From NCBI GenBank assembly GCA_031269205.1, contig JAISZM010000186.1:1-5155 (forward strand): 5,155 nucleotides of DNA. The letters run 5' to 3'. Both the position numbers and the translations under genes were made by a program. This stretch comes from Eubacteriales Family XIII. Incertae Sedis bacterium. GTDB lineage: Bacteria > Bacillota > Clostridia > Peptostreptococcales > Anaerovoracaceae. A model generated the notes under the pieces. That model ran no database searches. It was not told the DNA's origin and was given only the letters and a program-made list of their open reading frames with translations. Position 1 is the stretch's first letter, and every line of letters begins with the position of its first letter. Shown here one piece after another: positions 1 to 5,155 of this stretch.

Positions 1-1660
1 TCTCAGTCAAGACGCCTGTGCGTTCGCAGAGTGCGATGTTTTCGTCCGTGATGAAACAGGGCAGGGCGTCGACGGTCGAAAGGTAGTTCAGCAGACCGCG
101 CTTTTTCGCTTCTTCCGTCCAGGCGGCTTCGTAGTTGTTGCCGTTGAATATGATGCGCTCGTGGGCGATGATCGTCTCTTTGATGAGGGCGGCGAGTTCG
201 GCGTTGAAGTCGTTCGCTTTTTCGAGTCTGTCCGCAAACTCCGAAAGTACGTCAGCCACTATCATGTTGAGGATGAAGCCGGGGCCGGCGGTGGACAACG
301 ACGAGCCGACCATGCGAAACTCGAATTTGTTGCCGGTGAACGCGAACGGCGAAGTCCTGTTGCGATCCGTCGTGTCCTTCGGGAAGTTCGGCAGCACATC
401 GGCGCCGAGGTCGAAGATTGACCGCGCTTTGGCTTCGATCTTTTCGCCGTTTTTTATCGCCTCGAGTATCTCGGTCAGTTCCTCGCCGAGGAAGATCGAG
501 ATGATGGCCGGCGGCGCTTCGGCCTTGCCGAGTCGGTGGTCGTTTGACGCCGTGGCGACGGACATGCGGAGCAGATCTTGATGCTCGTCGACGGCCTTGA
601 CGACGGCGCTCAAGAACAGGAGAAATCTCGCGTTGTCCGATGGTGTTTTCCCGGGATTGAGCAGGTTCTCGCCGTCTGATGTCGAGATGGACCAGTTCAG
701 GTGCTTGCCGCTGCCGTTGACGCCCGCGAAGGGCTTCTCGTTCGTCAGCGCGACGAGTCCGTGTCTCGGCGCGATCGTCTTGAGCGTCTCCATGATAAGT
801 TGGTTGTGGTCTGTCGCGGCGTTTGCGCTCTCGTATACAGCGGCCAGTTCGTGCTGAGCCGGGGCGACCTCGTTGTGTCTCGTCTTGCTCGCGATACCGA
901 GCGACCACAGTGTCTCGTCGAGTTCCTCCATGAATTCGAGTACCCTCGGTTTGATGACGCCGAAGTAGTGGTCGTCGAGATCCTGTCCCTTCGGCGGCGC
1001 GGCGCCGTATAGGGTGCGACCCGCGTAGACGAGGTCGGGACGCGCCTCATACATGGACTCGTCGATGAGAAAGTATTCCTGTTCCGCGCCGATGTTCGCG
1101 AGTACGTCCGTGTCGTCCGTCGATCCGAACAATCTGAGGATGCGCTTACCCTCTTTGGAGAGAGCCTGCATGGAGCGCAGGAGGGGGGTCTTTTTATCGA
1201 GGGCTTCGCCGCTGTACGAAACAAACGCCGTGGGGATGTAGAGGATGGTGTCTTTGACGAAGGCGTAGGATGTCGGATCCCAGGTGGTGTAGCCGCGCGC
1301 TTCGTACGTAGCTCTGATACCGCCGGACGGAAAGCTCGAAGCGTCGGGCTCTCCGCGCACGAGTTCCTTCCCTGAAAATTCGAGCACGAATTCACGGTCG
1401 CCCTCGAAGTCCACGAACGAGTCATGCTTCTCCGCGGTCACGCCCGTCATGGGCTGGAACCAGTGCGTGAAGTGCGTCGCGCCCTGTTCAATCGCCCATT
1501 CCTTCATCGCGCCGGCTATCGTGTCCGCGTAGGCCGGATCGACCCCCGTGCGGCTGTCAATGCTTTTTTTCAAGGACATATAGACGTCCGCGGGCAATCT
1601 CTCCTTCATAACTCTCGGGGTGAATACCCGGCTTGCGTAGTCTGTGCTCAAATCAAACAT
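1..1660 (-). CDS. glnN: Type III glutamine synthetase (GSIII), C-terminus cut off by window edge
   Basis: ATP-dependent cytosolic synthesis of glutamine from glutamate and ammonia. I translated the minus strand from the ATG at 1660 and it stays open for 553 codons to the window edge. Family members are roughly 700 residues, so about 150-170 C-terminal residues lie outside. GSIII hallmarks seen in order: FPSGGIRATYEARGY (110-124), the IGAEQEYFLID segment (190-200) that begins the catalytic domain, HNEVAPAQHELA (262-273), GVNGSGKHLNWS (313-324, ATP/glutamate site region), NDHRLG..EAPPAI (373-386) and NRTSPFAFTGNKFEFR (434-449). These separate it from GSI and GSII. The start is supported by GGAGG six bases upstream and by the family-typical N-terminus, which contains a VFTPRVMKERLP segment (12-23). 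Family members are large homo-oligomers. The gene is transcribed divergently from the nuclease gene and has its own strong promoter. One oddity is K379-A380 where GSIII usually has A-N before the conserved E381. The family call is very secure. Confidence 0.96.
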   Translation of the reverse strand, partial: MFDLSTDYASRVFTPRVMKERLPADVYMSLKKSIDSRTGVDPAYADTIAGAMKEWAIEQGATHFTHWFQPMTGVTAEKHDSFVDFEGDREFVLEFSGKELVRGEPDASSFPSGGIRATYEARGYTTWDPTSYAFVKDTILYIPTAFVSYSGEALDKKTPLLRSMQALSKEGKRILRLFGSTDDTDVLANIGAEQEYFLIDESMYEARPDLVYAGRTLYGAAPPKGQDLDDHYFGVIKPRVLEFMEELDETLWSLGIASKTRHNEVAPAQHELAAVYESANAATDHNQLIMETLKTIAPRHGLVALTNEKPFAGVNGSGKHLNWSISTSDGENLLNPGKTPSDNARFLLFLSAVVKAVDEHQDLLRMSVATASNDHRLGKAEAPPAIISIFLGEELTEILEAIKNGEKIEAKARSIFDLGADVLPNFPKDTTDRNRTSPFAFTGNKFEFRMVGSSLSTAGPGFILNMIVADVLSEFADRLEKANDFNAELAALIKETIIAHERIIFNGNNYEAAWTEEAKKRGLLNYLSTVDALPCFITDENIALCERTGVLTE

Positions 1661-1666
1661 GAGGAT

Positions 1667-1674
1667 CCTCCTTT
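1667..1674 (-). promoter_or_regulatory. Ribosome binding site of glnN
   Basis: Read on the minus strand this is AAAGGAGG, a near-perfect anti-16S match. It ends six bases before the ATG at 1660 and fixes that start. Confidence 0.85.
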
Positions 1675-1749
1675 TCCACTCATCCCGAACCTCTGCCCGG
1701 TTCCGGTATGTCCATCCCCGCAGATGGCCACGGTGATTACCATACAACT

Positions 1750-1778
1750 ATTTTATATCGGCGTGAAGCGGCTGTCAA
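1750..1778 (-). promoter_or_regulatory. Sigma-70-type promoter of glnN
   Basis: On the minus strand a perfect TTGACA (-35, bases 1778-1773) is followed after 17 bp by TAAAAT (-10, bases 1755-1750), five of six consensus bases. Transcription would start near 1743, giving a leader of about 80 nt. That leader contains two small inverted repeats (1712-1727, CCATC/GATGG; 1687-1703, GAACC/GGTTC) but no recognisable riboswitch. The promoter is seen only as a sequence match; no start site has been measured. Confidence 0.75.
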
Positions 1779-1793
1779 CCAAATTATATCATT

Positions 1794-1811
1794 CAATTCT
1801 GAATTGTCAGA
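1794..1811. promoter_or_regulatory. Palindromic operator-like site between divergent promoters
   Basis: Two overlapping dyads are present. CAATTC-T-GAATTG (1794-1806) is perfect with 6-bp arms. TCTGA-ATTG-TCAGA (1798-1811) has perfect 5-bp arms. The second dyad is centred about 61 bp upstream of the predicted glnN start and about 65 bp upstream of the predicted start of the rightward gene, positions typical of activator sites. The sequence GAATTGTCAGA recurs at 3415-3425 upstream of the gabT promoter. That it binds a regulator is inference. Confidence 0.4.
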
Positions 1812-1853
1812 GTTTTTGCTCAATATCATTTCGCTTTTCGAATATCCCGACGG

Positions 1854-1862
1854 TGATATACT
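1854..1862 (+). promoter_or_regulatory. Extended -10 promoter of the beta-CASP nuclease gene
   Basis: TGATATACT combines a TGn extension with TATACT, five of six matches to the -10 consensus. The -35 region at the usual distance (about 1834-1840, CTTTTCG) is poor, which is tolerated for extended -10 promoters. The predicted start is near 1869, leaving a leader of about 64 nt. Confidence 0.55.
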
Positions 1863-1889
1863 AGAGAAAAAGTAGGTATAACATCGGAC

Positions 1890-1911
1890 GGCGTCGCGGC
1901 GGCGCGACGCC
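1890..1911 (+). promoter_or_regulatory. Strong GC hairpin in the leader of the nuclease gene
   Basis: GGCGTCGCG (1890-1898) and CGCGACGCC (1903-1911) form a perfect 9-bp stem with a GCGG loop. It lies inside the predicted 5' leader and ends five bases before the ribosome binding site. No T-run follows, so it is not an intrinsic terminator. It could protect the mRNA 5' end, limit ribosome access, or be a cleavage target. The structure is evident in the sequence; its role is inference. Confidence 0.6.
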
Positions 1912-1915
1912 TGAT

Positions 1916-1924
1916 AAGGGGGTG
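1916..1924 (+). promoter_or_regulatory. Ribosome binding site of the nuclease gene
   Basis: AAGGGGGTG differs from the ideal AAGGAGGTG by one base and ends eight bases before the ATG at 1933. It supports that start. Confidence 0.65.
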
Positions 1925-1932
1925 CGCGTTTT

Positions 1933-3351
1933 ATGAAGATAAAATTTTGCGGAGCGGCCGAAGGCGTGACAGGCTCATGCCACCTCGTCACGGCGGGGAC
2001 GGGCGAATCACCCGTGCGCATACTTCTCGACTGCGGAGAGTTGCAGGGCGGCAAGACCGCTGAGGAGCGCAACAGGGAATCCTTTCCGTTCGATCCGGCG
2101 GACGTGGATTTCGTCATACTGAGCCATGCGCATATCGACCACTGCGGGCGGTTGCCGCTGCTCGTGAAAAGAGGGTACGAGGGTAGGATATTTTGCACGG
2201 AGGCGACAGCTGATCTGCTCGGCATTATGCTGAGGGACGGCGCGCACATTCACGAGAAGGAGGCCGAGTGGAAGACGCGCAAGGCCCTGCGCGCGGGGAA
2301 GCCGCCCGCCGAACCGCTCTACACTACCGCGGACGCCGAGGAAGCTTTGAGACATCTCGCTCCCGTCAGGTATGGCGAGGTCGTCGAAGCCGCAGGCGGC
2401 GCCCGGTTCGTGTTCAAGGACGCGGGACACATTCTGGGTTCGGCTGTCGTCGAACTCTGGGCAGCGGACGCGACAGGGGAGAGAAAGATAGTGTTCTCGG
2501 GCGACCTCGGTCAGTCGGGCCGTCCGATGCTCGAGGATCCGACGCTCATCGAGTCGGCCGACTGCGTGATAATGGAAAGCACGTACGGAAACCGCAATCA
2601 CGAGTACCGGGAAAACAGCGACAAGACACTCGCGGACATCTTCATCGACACGAGCGAGCGCGGCGGCACGATCGTCATCCCGTCCTTCGCGGTCGGCAGG
2701 GCGCAAGACCTGATCTATGAACTCAACGAGCTTTACGAGAACGATCCCTATTACTCGAAGAAGCTGAAGGATGTCAACATATATCTCGACAGCCCGATGG
2801 CTATAGACGCAACCGAAGTGTTCAAGCGCAACGCTATGCTGTTCGACAAGGAGTACAAAGAGAAGGTCGAGTCGGGCGACGATCCTCTCGACTTCATGAA
2901 TATGCAGTTCACGAAGTCGACGGACGAATCGAAGGCGTTGAACGAGTCAGATGAGCCGAAGGTCATCGTGTCGGCGAGCGGCATGTGCGAAGCAGGGCGC
3001 ATCAGACATCACCTGAAACATCATCTGTGGCGCGGGCGGGACGCGGTGGTCTTCGTCGGCTATCAGGCGGCGGGGACGCTCGGCAGGTATATTCTCGACG
3101 GCGCGAAGACGGTCAAGCTCTTTGGCGAGGAGATATACGTGAACGCGCGTATCTACGACCTGCAGGGTTTCAGCGCGCACGCGGATCACGACGGACTCAT
3201 GGCCTGGGCCGGGGGCTTCAAACGGAAGCCGGAGCATTTCTTCCTTGTTCACGGCGAGCTGCAGGCGAAGAAGGACCTCGCGCGCGACATAGAGGAGGAG
3301 ATCGGCATACGCCCGACCGTCGTCGAACGCATATCCGAGTTTGCGATTTGA
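1933..3351 (+). CDS. Metallo-beta-lactamase fold / beta-CASP RNase-like hydrolase
   Basis: Complete 472-residue cytosolic protein of the CPSF-73/TTHA0252-like family (COG1236 type): zinc-dependent enzymes that cut RNA, endo- and sometimes exonucleolytically. Visible motifs: GVTGSCHLV (11-19), LLDCG..QG (31-39, D33), HAHIDH (65-70, metal ligands H65, H67, D69, H70), GHILGSA (165-171, H166), SGDLG (189-193, bridging D191), beta-CASP motif A ESTYG (215-219, E215), motif B SAHAD (414-418, H416) and motif C VHGE (439-442, H440). The MBL core covers about 1-220, the inserted beta-CASP domain about 245-385, including SASGMCEAGR (347-356), and the RMMBL tail about 398-460. No ligand is missing, so it should be active. 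There is no signal peptide or membrane segment. Length fits the family (about 430-480). The precise RNA target is unknown. It is divergent from glnN and lies upstream of gabT, with promoters of its own on both sides. This family is distinct from RNase J, and I assign no gene name. Confidence 0.93.
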   Translation: MKIKFCGAAEGVTGSCHLVTAGTGESPVRILLDCGELQGGKTAEERNRESFPFDPADVDFVILSHAHIDHCGRLPLLVKRGYEGRIFCTEATADLLGIMLRDGAHIHEKEAEWKTRKALRAGKPPAEPLYTTADAEEALRHLAPVRYGEVVEAAGGARFVFKDAGHILGSAVVELWAADATGERKIVFSGDLGQSGRPMLEDPTLIESADCVIMESTYGNRNHEYRENSDKTLADIFIDTSERGGTIVIPSFAVGRAQDLIYELNELYENDPYYSKKLKDVNIYLDSPMAIDATEVFKRNAMLFDKEYKEKVESGDDPLDFMNMQFTKSTDESKALNESDEPKVIVSASGMCEAGRIRHHLKHHLWRGRDAVVFVGYQAAGTLGRYILDGAKTVKLFGEEIYVNARIYDLQGFSAHADHDGLMAWAGGFKRKPEHFFLVHGELQAKKDLARDIEEEIGIRPTVVERISEFAI

Positions 3352-3358
3352 TTTCCTC

Positions 3359-3378
3359 CGGGTGCCGCGCGCGGCCCG
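3359..3378 (+). other. GC-rich hairpin after the nuclease gene (possible weak or non-canonical terminator)
   Basis: The perfect palindrome GCCGCGCGCGGC (3364-3375), flanked by CGG and CCG, can fold into a 7-bp stem with a two-base bulge and a CGCG loop. It begins eight bases after the TGA stop. It lacks a following T-run, so factor-independent termination is doubtful; it may simply stabilise the 3' end of the mRNA. Confidence 0.35.
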
Positions 3379-3412
3379 TGGATACCCCGGTATGGAGCCA
3401 GCGTGTCGCTAC

Positions 3413-3425
3413 ATGAATTGTCAGA
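3413..3425. promoter_or_regulatory. Second copy of the operator-like motif, upstream of the gabT promoter
   Basis: ATGAATTGTCAGA repeats GAATTGTCAGA of the divergent control region (1801-1811) exactly. It begins 66 bp before the -10 hexamer at 3481. The first copy begins 56 bp before the -10 at 1857, a difference of about one helical turn. Only one half of the dyad is kept on the left side. A regulatory role is inference. Confidence 0.35.
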
Positions 3426-3457
3426 ATTAAACCAATAGTATTACTTTGTCTTTCGGC

Positions 3458-3486
3458 GTCACCTACGCGCGGGACGGTGCTATAAT
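3458..3486 (+). promoter_or_regulatory. Extended -10 promoter of gabT
   Basis: TGCTATAAT (3478-3486) holds a perfect TATAAT with the TGn extension. A weak -35 (GTCACC, 3458-3463) sits 17 bp upstream. Transcription would begin near 3493, giving a leader of about 90 nt. This suggests the aminotransferase gene is transcribed independently of the upstream nuclease gene. Confidence 0.65.
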
Positions 3487-3538
3487 GTTCGCGTAAGAAT
3501 GACATCGCAGTGAATCGGCATTGACGGAATCGCGTATA

Positions 3539-3548
3539 CTGAATTCAG
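3539..3548. promoter_or_regulatory. Palindrome in the gabT leader
   Basis: CTGAATTCAG is a perfect 10-bp palindrome and has the same CTGA/TCAG arms as the site at 1798-1811, with a two-base instead of a four-base centre. It lies downstream of the predicted start, where a bound repressor could block transcription. Ten-base palindromes occur by chance, so this is weak alone. Confidence 0.3.
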
Positions 3549-3570
3549 ATAAGTATTTTAATAATTGACA

Positions 3571-3576
3571 GGAGGT
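3571..3576 (+). promoter_or_regulatory. Ribosome binding site that decides the gabT start
   Basis: GGAGGT is an ideal Shine-Dalgarno sequence. Measured from the end of GGAGG it lies two bases from the ATG at 3578, too close for initiation, but eight bases from the ATG at 3584. The second ATG is therefore the likely start. Confidence 0.8.
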
Positions 3577-3583
3577 AATGGAA

Positions 3584-4933
3584 ATGTCACTCAGAGATTC
3601 TCTCCCCAAGGTAAATACGAAGCTCCCCGGACCGAAGGCCGCGAAGATACTCGCGCGGCGCGAGGCGATCATGCCCGCGGCTATCAAGTCCATCTATCCT
3701 GTCGTCATAGGGCGCGGTGAGGGCGCGATGATCGAGGATGTCGACGGCAACGTGTTCCTCGACTGGGTAGGGGGCGTCGGTGTCATGAACATCGGCTACT
3801 CGAACCCGGAGTTGATCGAGGCGGTGCAGTCGCAGTCGCAAAAGTTCTTTCATTCCATGATGAACATTATGACGCATGAGCCGTACATCAAGTACGCGGA
3901 GGCCTTCGCGAAGATCGCGCCCGTCAAAGGCGGAAGGAAGCAGGTCATGCTCGCGAACAGCGGCGCCGAGGCCGACGAAAACGCGGTCAAGATAGCGAGG
4001 GGCGCTACGGGTAGGCCGAACATCATCGTGTTCACGGGCGCTTTCCACGGCAGGACGATCCTGGCGATGACTATGACGGCGAAGAAAGCCTACGCTACGG
4101 GCATGGGTCCCTTCCCCGACGGAGTGTATCGGGCGGAGTTTCCCTACCTCTACCGCGCGCCGGGCGGACTTAAGGGAGCGGCCGCGATAGATTACTACGT
4201 GGAACAGTTGAAGTCGGTCTTTGAGACGCATTCGCCCGCGAAGTACGTGGCCGCGATCGTGTTCGAGCCGGTCCAGGGCGAGGGAGGCTTCGTGCCCGCG
4301 CCGCTCGAATGGGTCAAGGCCGTGAGAAAAATCTGCGACGACAATGGCATCCTCATGGCGACCGACGAGGTTCAGACCGGATTCGCGCGCAGCGGGCGCA
4401 TGTTCGCGTCCGAGTATTACAAGGAGGCCGGCTGCGCCCCGGATATCATGACATTCGCGAAGTCCGTCGCGGGCGGTCTGCCGCTCTCGGGCGTCGTCGC
4501 GGCCAAGACGATCATGGACAAGGTGCCGGGCGGCACGATAGGTGGCACCTACAACGGCAACGCCGTGTCGTGCGCATCCGCGCTGAAGCTGCTCGAGATC
4601 ATGCGGAGGGACGACTATCCCGGCAAGGCTCTGAAGATATCCAAGGTCTGTATGAAACGCTTCGGCGACTGGAAGAAGAAATACCCTGTCGTCGGGGATG
4701 TGCGCGGCATGGGCGCGATGATGGGCATCGAGTTCGTGAAGGACGCGGCAAAGACCCCGGACGCCGAGATCGTCGGCAAGATAGTCCAGGCCGCCTGCAA
4801 GAAGGGACTGATCCTCGAGGCCGCCGGCACCTACGGCAACGTCGTCCGCTTCCTCTGTCCGCTGTGCGTGACGGACGAGCAGATCGCGGCCGGACTCGAT
4901 ATCTTCGAGGAGGTAATCAAAAGCAGCCTGTAG
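3584..4933 (+). CDS. gabT: PLP-dependent class III aminotransferase, GabT-like (4-aminobutyrate aminotransferase)
   Basis: Complete at 449 residues from the start set by the ribosome binding site; an in-frame ATG two codons earlier is too close to it. Cytosolic fold-type I aminotransferase, expected to move the amino group of 4-aminobutyrate to 2-oxoglutarate, giving succinate semialdehyde and glutamate. Seen: NSGAEA (125-130, PLP phosphate site), FHGRT (154-158), EPVQGEGGF (228-236), DEVQTGFAR (261-269; D261 contacts the PLP ring nitrogen), FAKSVAGG (291-298; K293 is the Schiff-base lysine), GGTYNGN (320-326), VRGMGAM (373-379) and NVVRFLCPL (419-427). By comparison with E. coli GabT, R157, E233, D261, K293 and R423 match R141, E211, D239, K268 and R398, which favours a GABA-type enzyme over acetylornithine aminotransferase. 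About three extra residues lie between D261 and K293. The exact omega-amino substrate (GABA, 5-aminovalerate, beta-alanine) cannot be fixed from sequence, and no succinate-semialdehyde dehydrogenase gene adjoins it here. Confidence 0.88.
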   Translation: MSLRDSLPKVNTKLPGPKAAKILARREAIMPAAIKSIYPVVIGRGEGAMIEDVDGNVFLDWVGGVGVMNIGYSNPELIEAVQSQSQKFFHSMMNIMTHEPYIKYAEAFAKIAPVKGGRKQVMLANSGAEADENAVKIARGATGRPNIIVFTGAFHGRTILAMTMTAKKAYATGMGPFPDGVYRAEFPYLYRAPGGLKGAAAIDYYVEQLKSVFETHSPAKYVAAIVFEPVQGEGGFVPAPLEWVKAVRKICDDNGILMATDEVQTGFARSGRMFASEYYKEAGCAPDIMTFAKSVAGGLPLSGVVAAKTIMDKVPGGTIGGTYNGNAVSCASALKLLEIMRRDDYPGKALKISKVCMKRFGDWKKKYPVVGDVRGMGAMMGIEFVKDAAKTPDAEIVGKIVQAACKKGLILEAAGTYGNVVRFLCPLCVTDEQIAAGLDIFEEVIKSSL

Positions 4934-4989
4934 GCAGATTGCCGCAGCCGGGTAACTGTATCAAGTCGTCGACGGGCGATGAGCAGTAT

Positions 4990-5022
4990 CCGGATGCCCG
5001 GTAGTCTTGCGCCGGATGCCCG
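4990..5022. repeat. 11-bp direct repeat with 22-bp period
   Basis: CCGGATGCCCG occurs exactly at 4990-5000 and 5012-5022, start to start 22 bp, or about two helical turns. The intervening 11 bp are not conserved. Each copy contains a partial dyad (CGG...CCG). Confidence 0.8.
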
Positions 5023-5029
5023 ATTGGTG

Positions 5030-5061
5030 ACTATTTAGTGGTTAAATCGAAACTATTCAGT
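5030..5061. repeat. 10-bp near-exact direct repeat, also with 22-bp period
   Basis: ACTATTTAGT (5030-5039) and ACTATTCAGT (5052-5061) differ at one base and are again spaced 22 bp. A shorter third version, TTCAG, follows at 5078-5082, a further 22 bp after the TTCAG at 5056-5060. Confidence 0.65.
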
Positions 5062-5155
5062 TGCCGCGCTAGTTTTGTTCAGATCGGGTTCTGAGGGCGA
5101 TAGCTGCGAGGCGTAGCCGAGTCTAATACAAAGCGGTGGCTCACCGGAGCGTACT

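Larger units (their letters stand above)
4934..5155. other. Non-coding right end, no gene recognised
   Basis: No frame carries a convincing gene. On the minus strand one frame is open from the right edge for 33 codons to a TAG near 5052, but nothing in its residues is recognisable. No GC stem followed by a T-run was found after gabT. An 8-bp AT-rich stem (5048-5055 with 5070-5077, one G-U pair) is a poor terminator candidate. The stretch contains 22-bp-spaced direct repeats and several small hairpins, listed separately. Confidence 0.6.

Noticed and set aside
252..1425. Long open frames on both strands inside the glutamine synthetase region, e.g. 252-908 and 745-1425 on the minus strand and 135-581 on the plus strand
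   Set aside because: All lie in other frames of the GSIII gene. Their products are Arg/Ser-rich low-complexity sequences typical of shadow frames in GC-rich DNA, and they match no family.
1680..1715. An 11-codon upstream open frame (ATG to TGA, minus strand) in the glnN leader
   Set aside because: It has no properly spaced ribosome binding site, and its codons (M-D-I-P-E-P-G-R-G-S-G) show no attenuation logic such as glutamine runs. It is likely chance.
1661..1742. Possible glutamine riboswitch in the glnN leader
   Set aside because: The small inverted repeats present do not match the conserved core of the glnA or downstream-peptide motifs as I recall them. A covariance search would be decisive.
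2008..2706. 232-codon open frame on the minus strand opposite the nuclease gene, and similar frames opposite or within gabT (3587-4231 minus, 4309-5004 plus)
   Set aside because: They are out-of-frame shadows of strongly supported genes, with Arg-rich composition and no recognisable motifs.
3382..3393. ATACC-CC-GGTAT inverted repeat as a terminator after the nuclease gene
   Set aside because: A two-base loop cannot form without opening the stem, and no T-run follows.
3521..3540. TTGACG (3521-3526) and TATACT (3535-3540) as a promoter pair for gabT
   Set aside because: Only 8 bp separate the hexamers. Neither has a good partner at 16-18 bp, whereas TGCTATAAT at 3478-3486 is a better candidate.
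4990..5061. CRISPR array suggested by the regularly spaced direct repeats
   Set aside because: The repeats are only 10-11 bp, occur twice each with different sequences, and have spacers of about 11 bp, unlike CRISPR repeat and spacer lengths. No cas gene is present.
5130..5155. A tRNA-like D-arm (GGTGGCTCACCGGAGCG) near the right edge
   Set aside because: The loop between GCTC and GAGC has only four bases, too short for a D-loop, and no suitable acceptor strand precedes it. The rest lies outside the window.

Overview
The window is bacterial and gene-dense. Its coding regions are GC-rich with many third-position G/C codons, yet they use ATA (Ile) freely, and the spacers between genes are clearly more AT-rich. 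A type III glutamine synthetase beside a class III aminotransferase suits an anaerobic, amino-acid-fermenting bacterium. My tentative guess is a Synergistota-like lineage or a GC-rich anaerobic clostridial relative. That guess rests on composition and gene content only; no rRNA or taxonomic marker is present.

Layout: (1) Bases 1-1660, minus strand, hold the first 553 codons of a GlnN-type (GSIII) glutamine synthetase, whose C-terminus runs off the left edge. (2) Bases 1661-1932 are a divergent control region. It carries a near-consensus sigma-70 promoter for glnN, an extended -10 promoter for the rightward gene, a palindromic operator-like site between them, and a strong GC hairpin just before the rightward gene's ribosome binding site. 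(3) Bases 1933-3351, plus strand, hold a complete 472-residue metallo-beta-lactamase/beta-CASP/RMMBL protein, a probable RNA-processing nuclease with all expected metal ligands. (4) Bases 3352-3583 are a spacer with a GC-rich hairpin, an extended -10 promoter with a perfect TATAAT, and further copies of the operator-like motif. (5) Bases 3584-4933, plus strand, hold a complete PLP-dependent class III aminotransferase of the GabT type, 449 residues from the start favoured here. (6) Bases 4934-5155 show no gene; they carry short direct repeats spaced exactly 22 bp apart and several small hairpins.

The two metabolic enzymes meet at glutamate. The GABA aminotransferase moves an amino group onto 2-oxoglutarate to make glutamate, and glutamine synthetase uses glutamate plus ammonia. 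The nuclease between them has no obvious metabolic link, and each gene appears to have its own promoter, so this is probably a neighbourhood and not a single operon. I see no convincing new multi-gene system. The most interesting signals are in the non-coding DNA: a shared CTGA/TCAG palindromic motif upstream of the promoters, the leader hairpin of the putative RNase, and the 22-bp-phased repeats at the right end.
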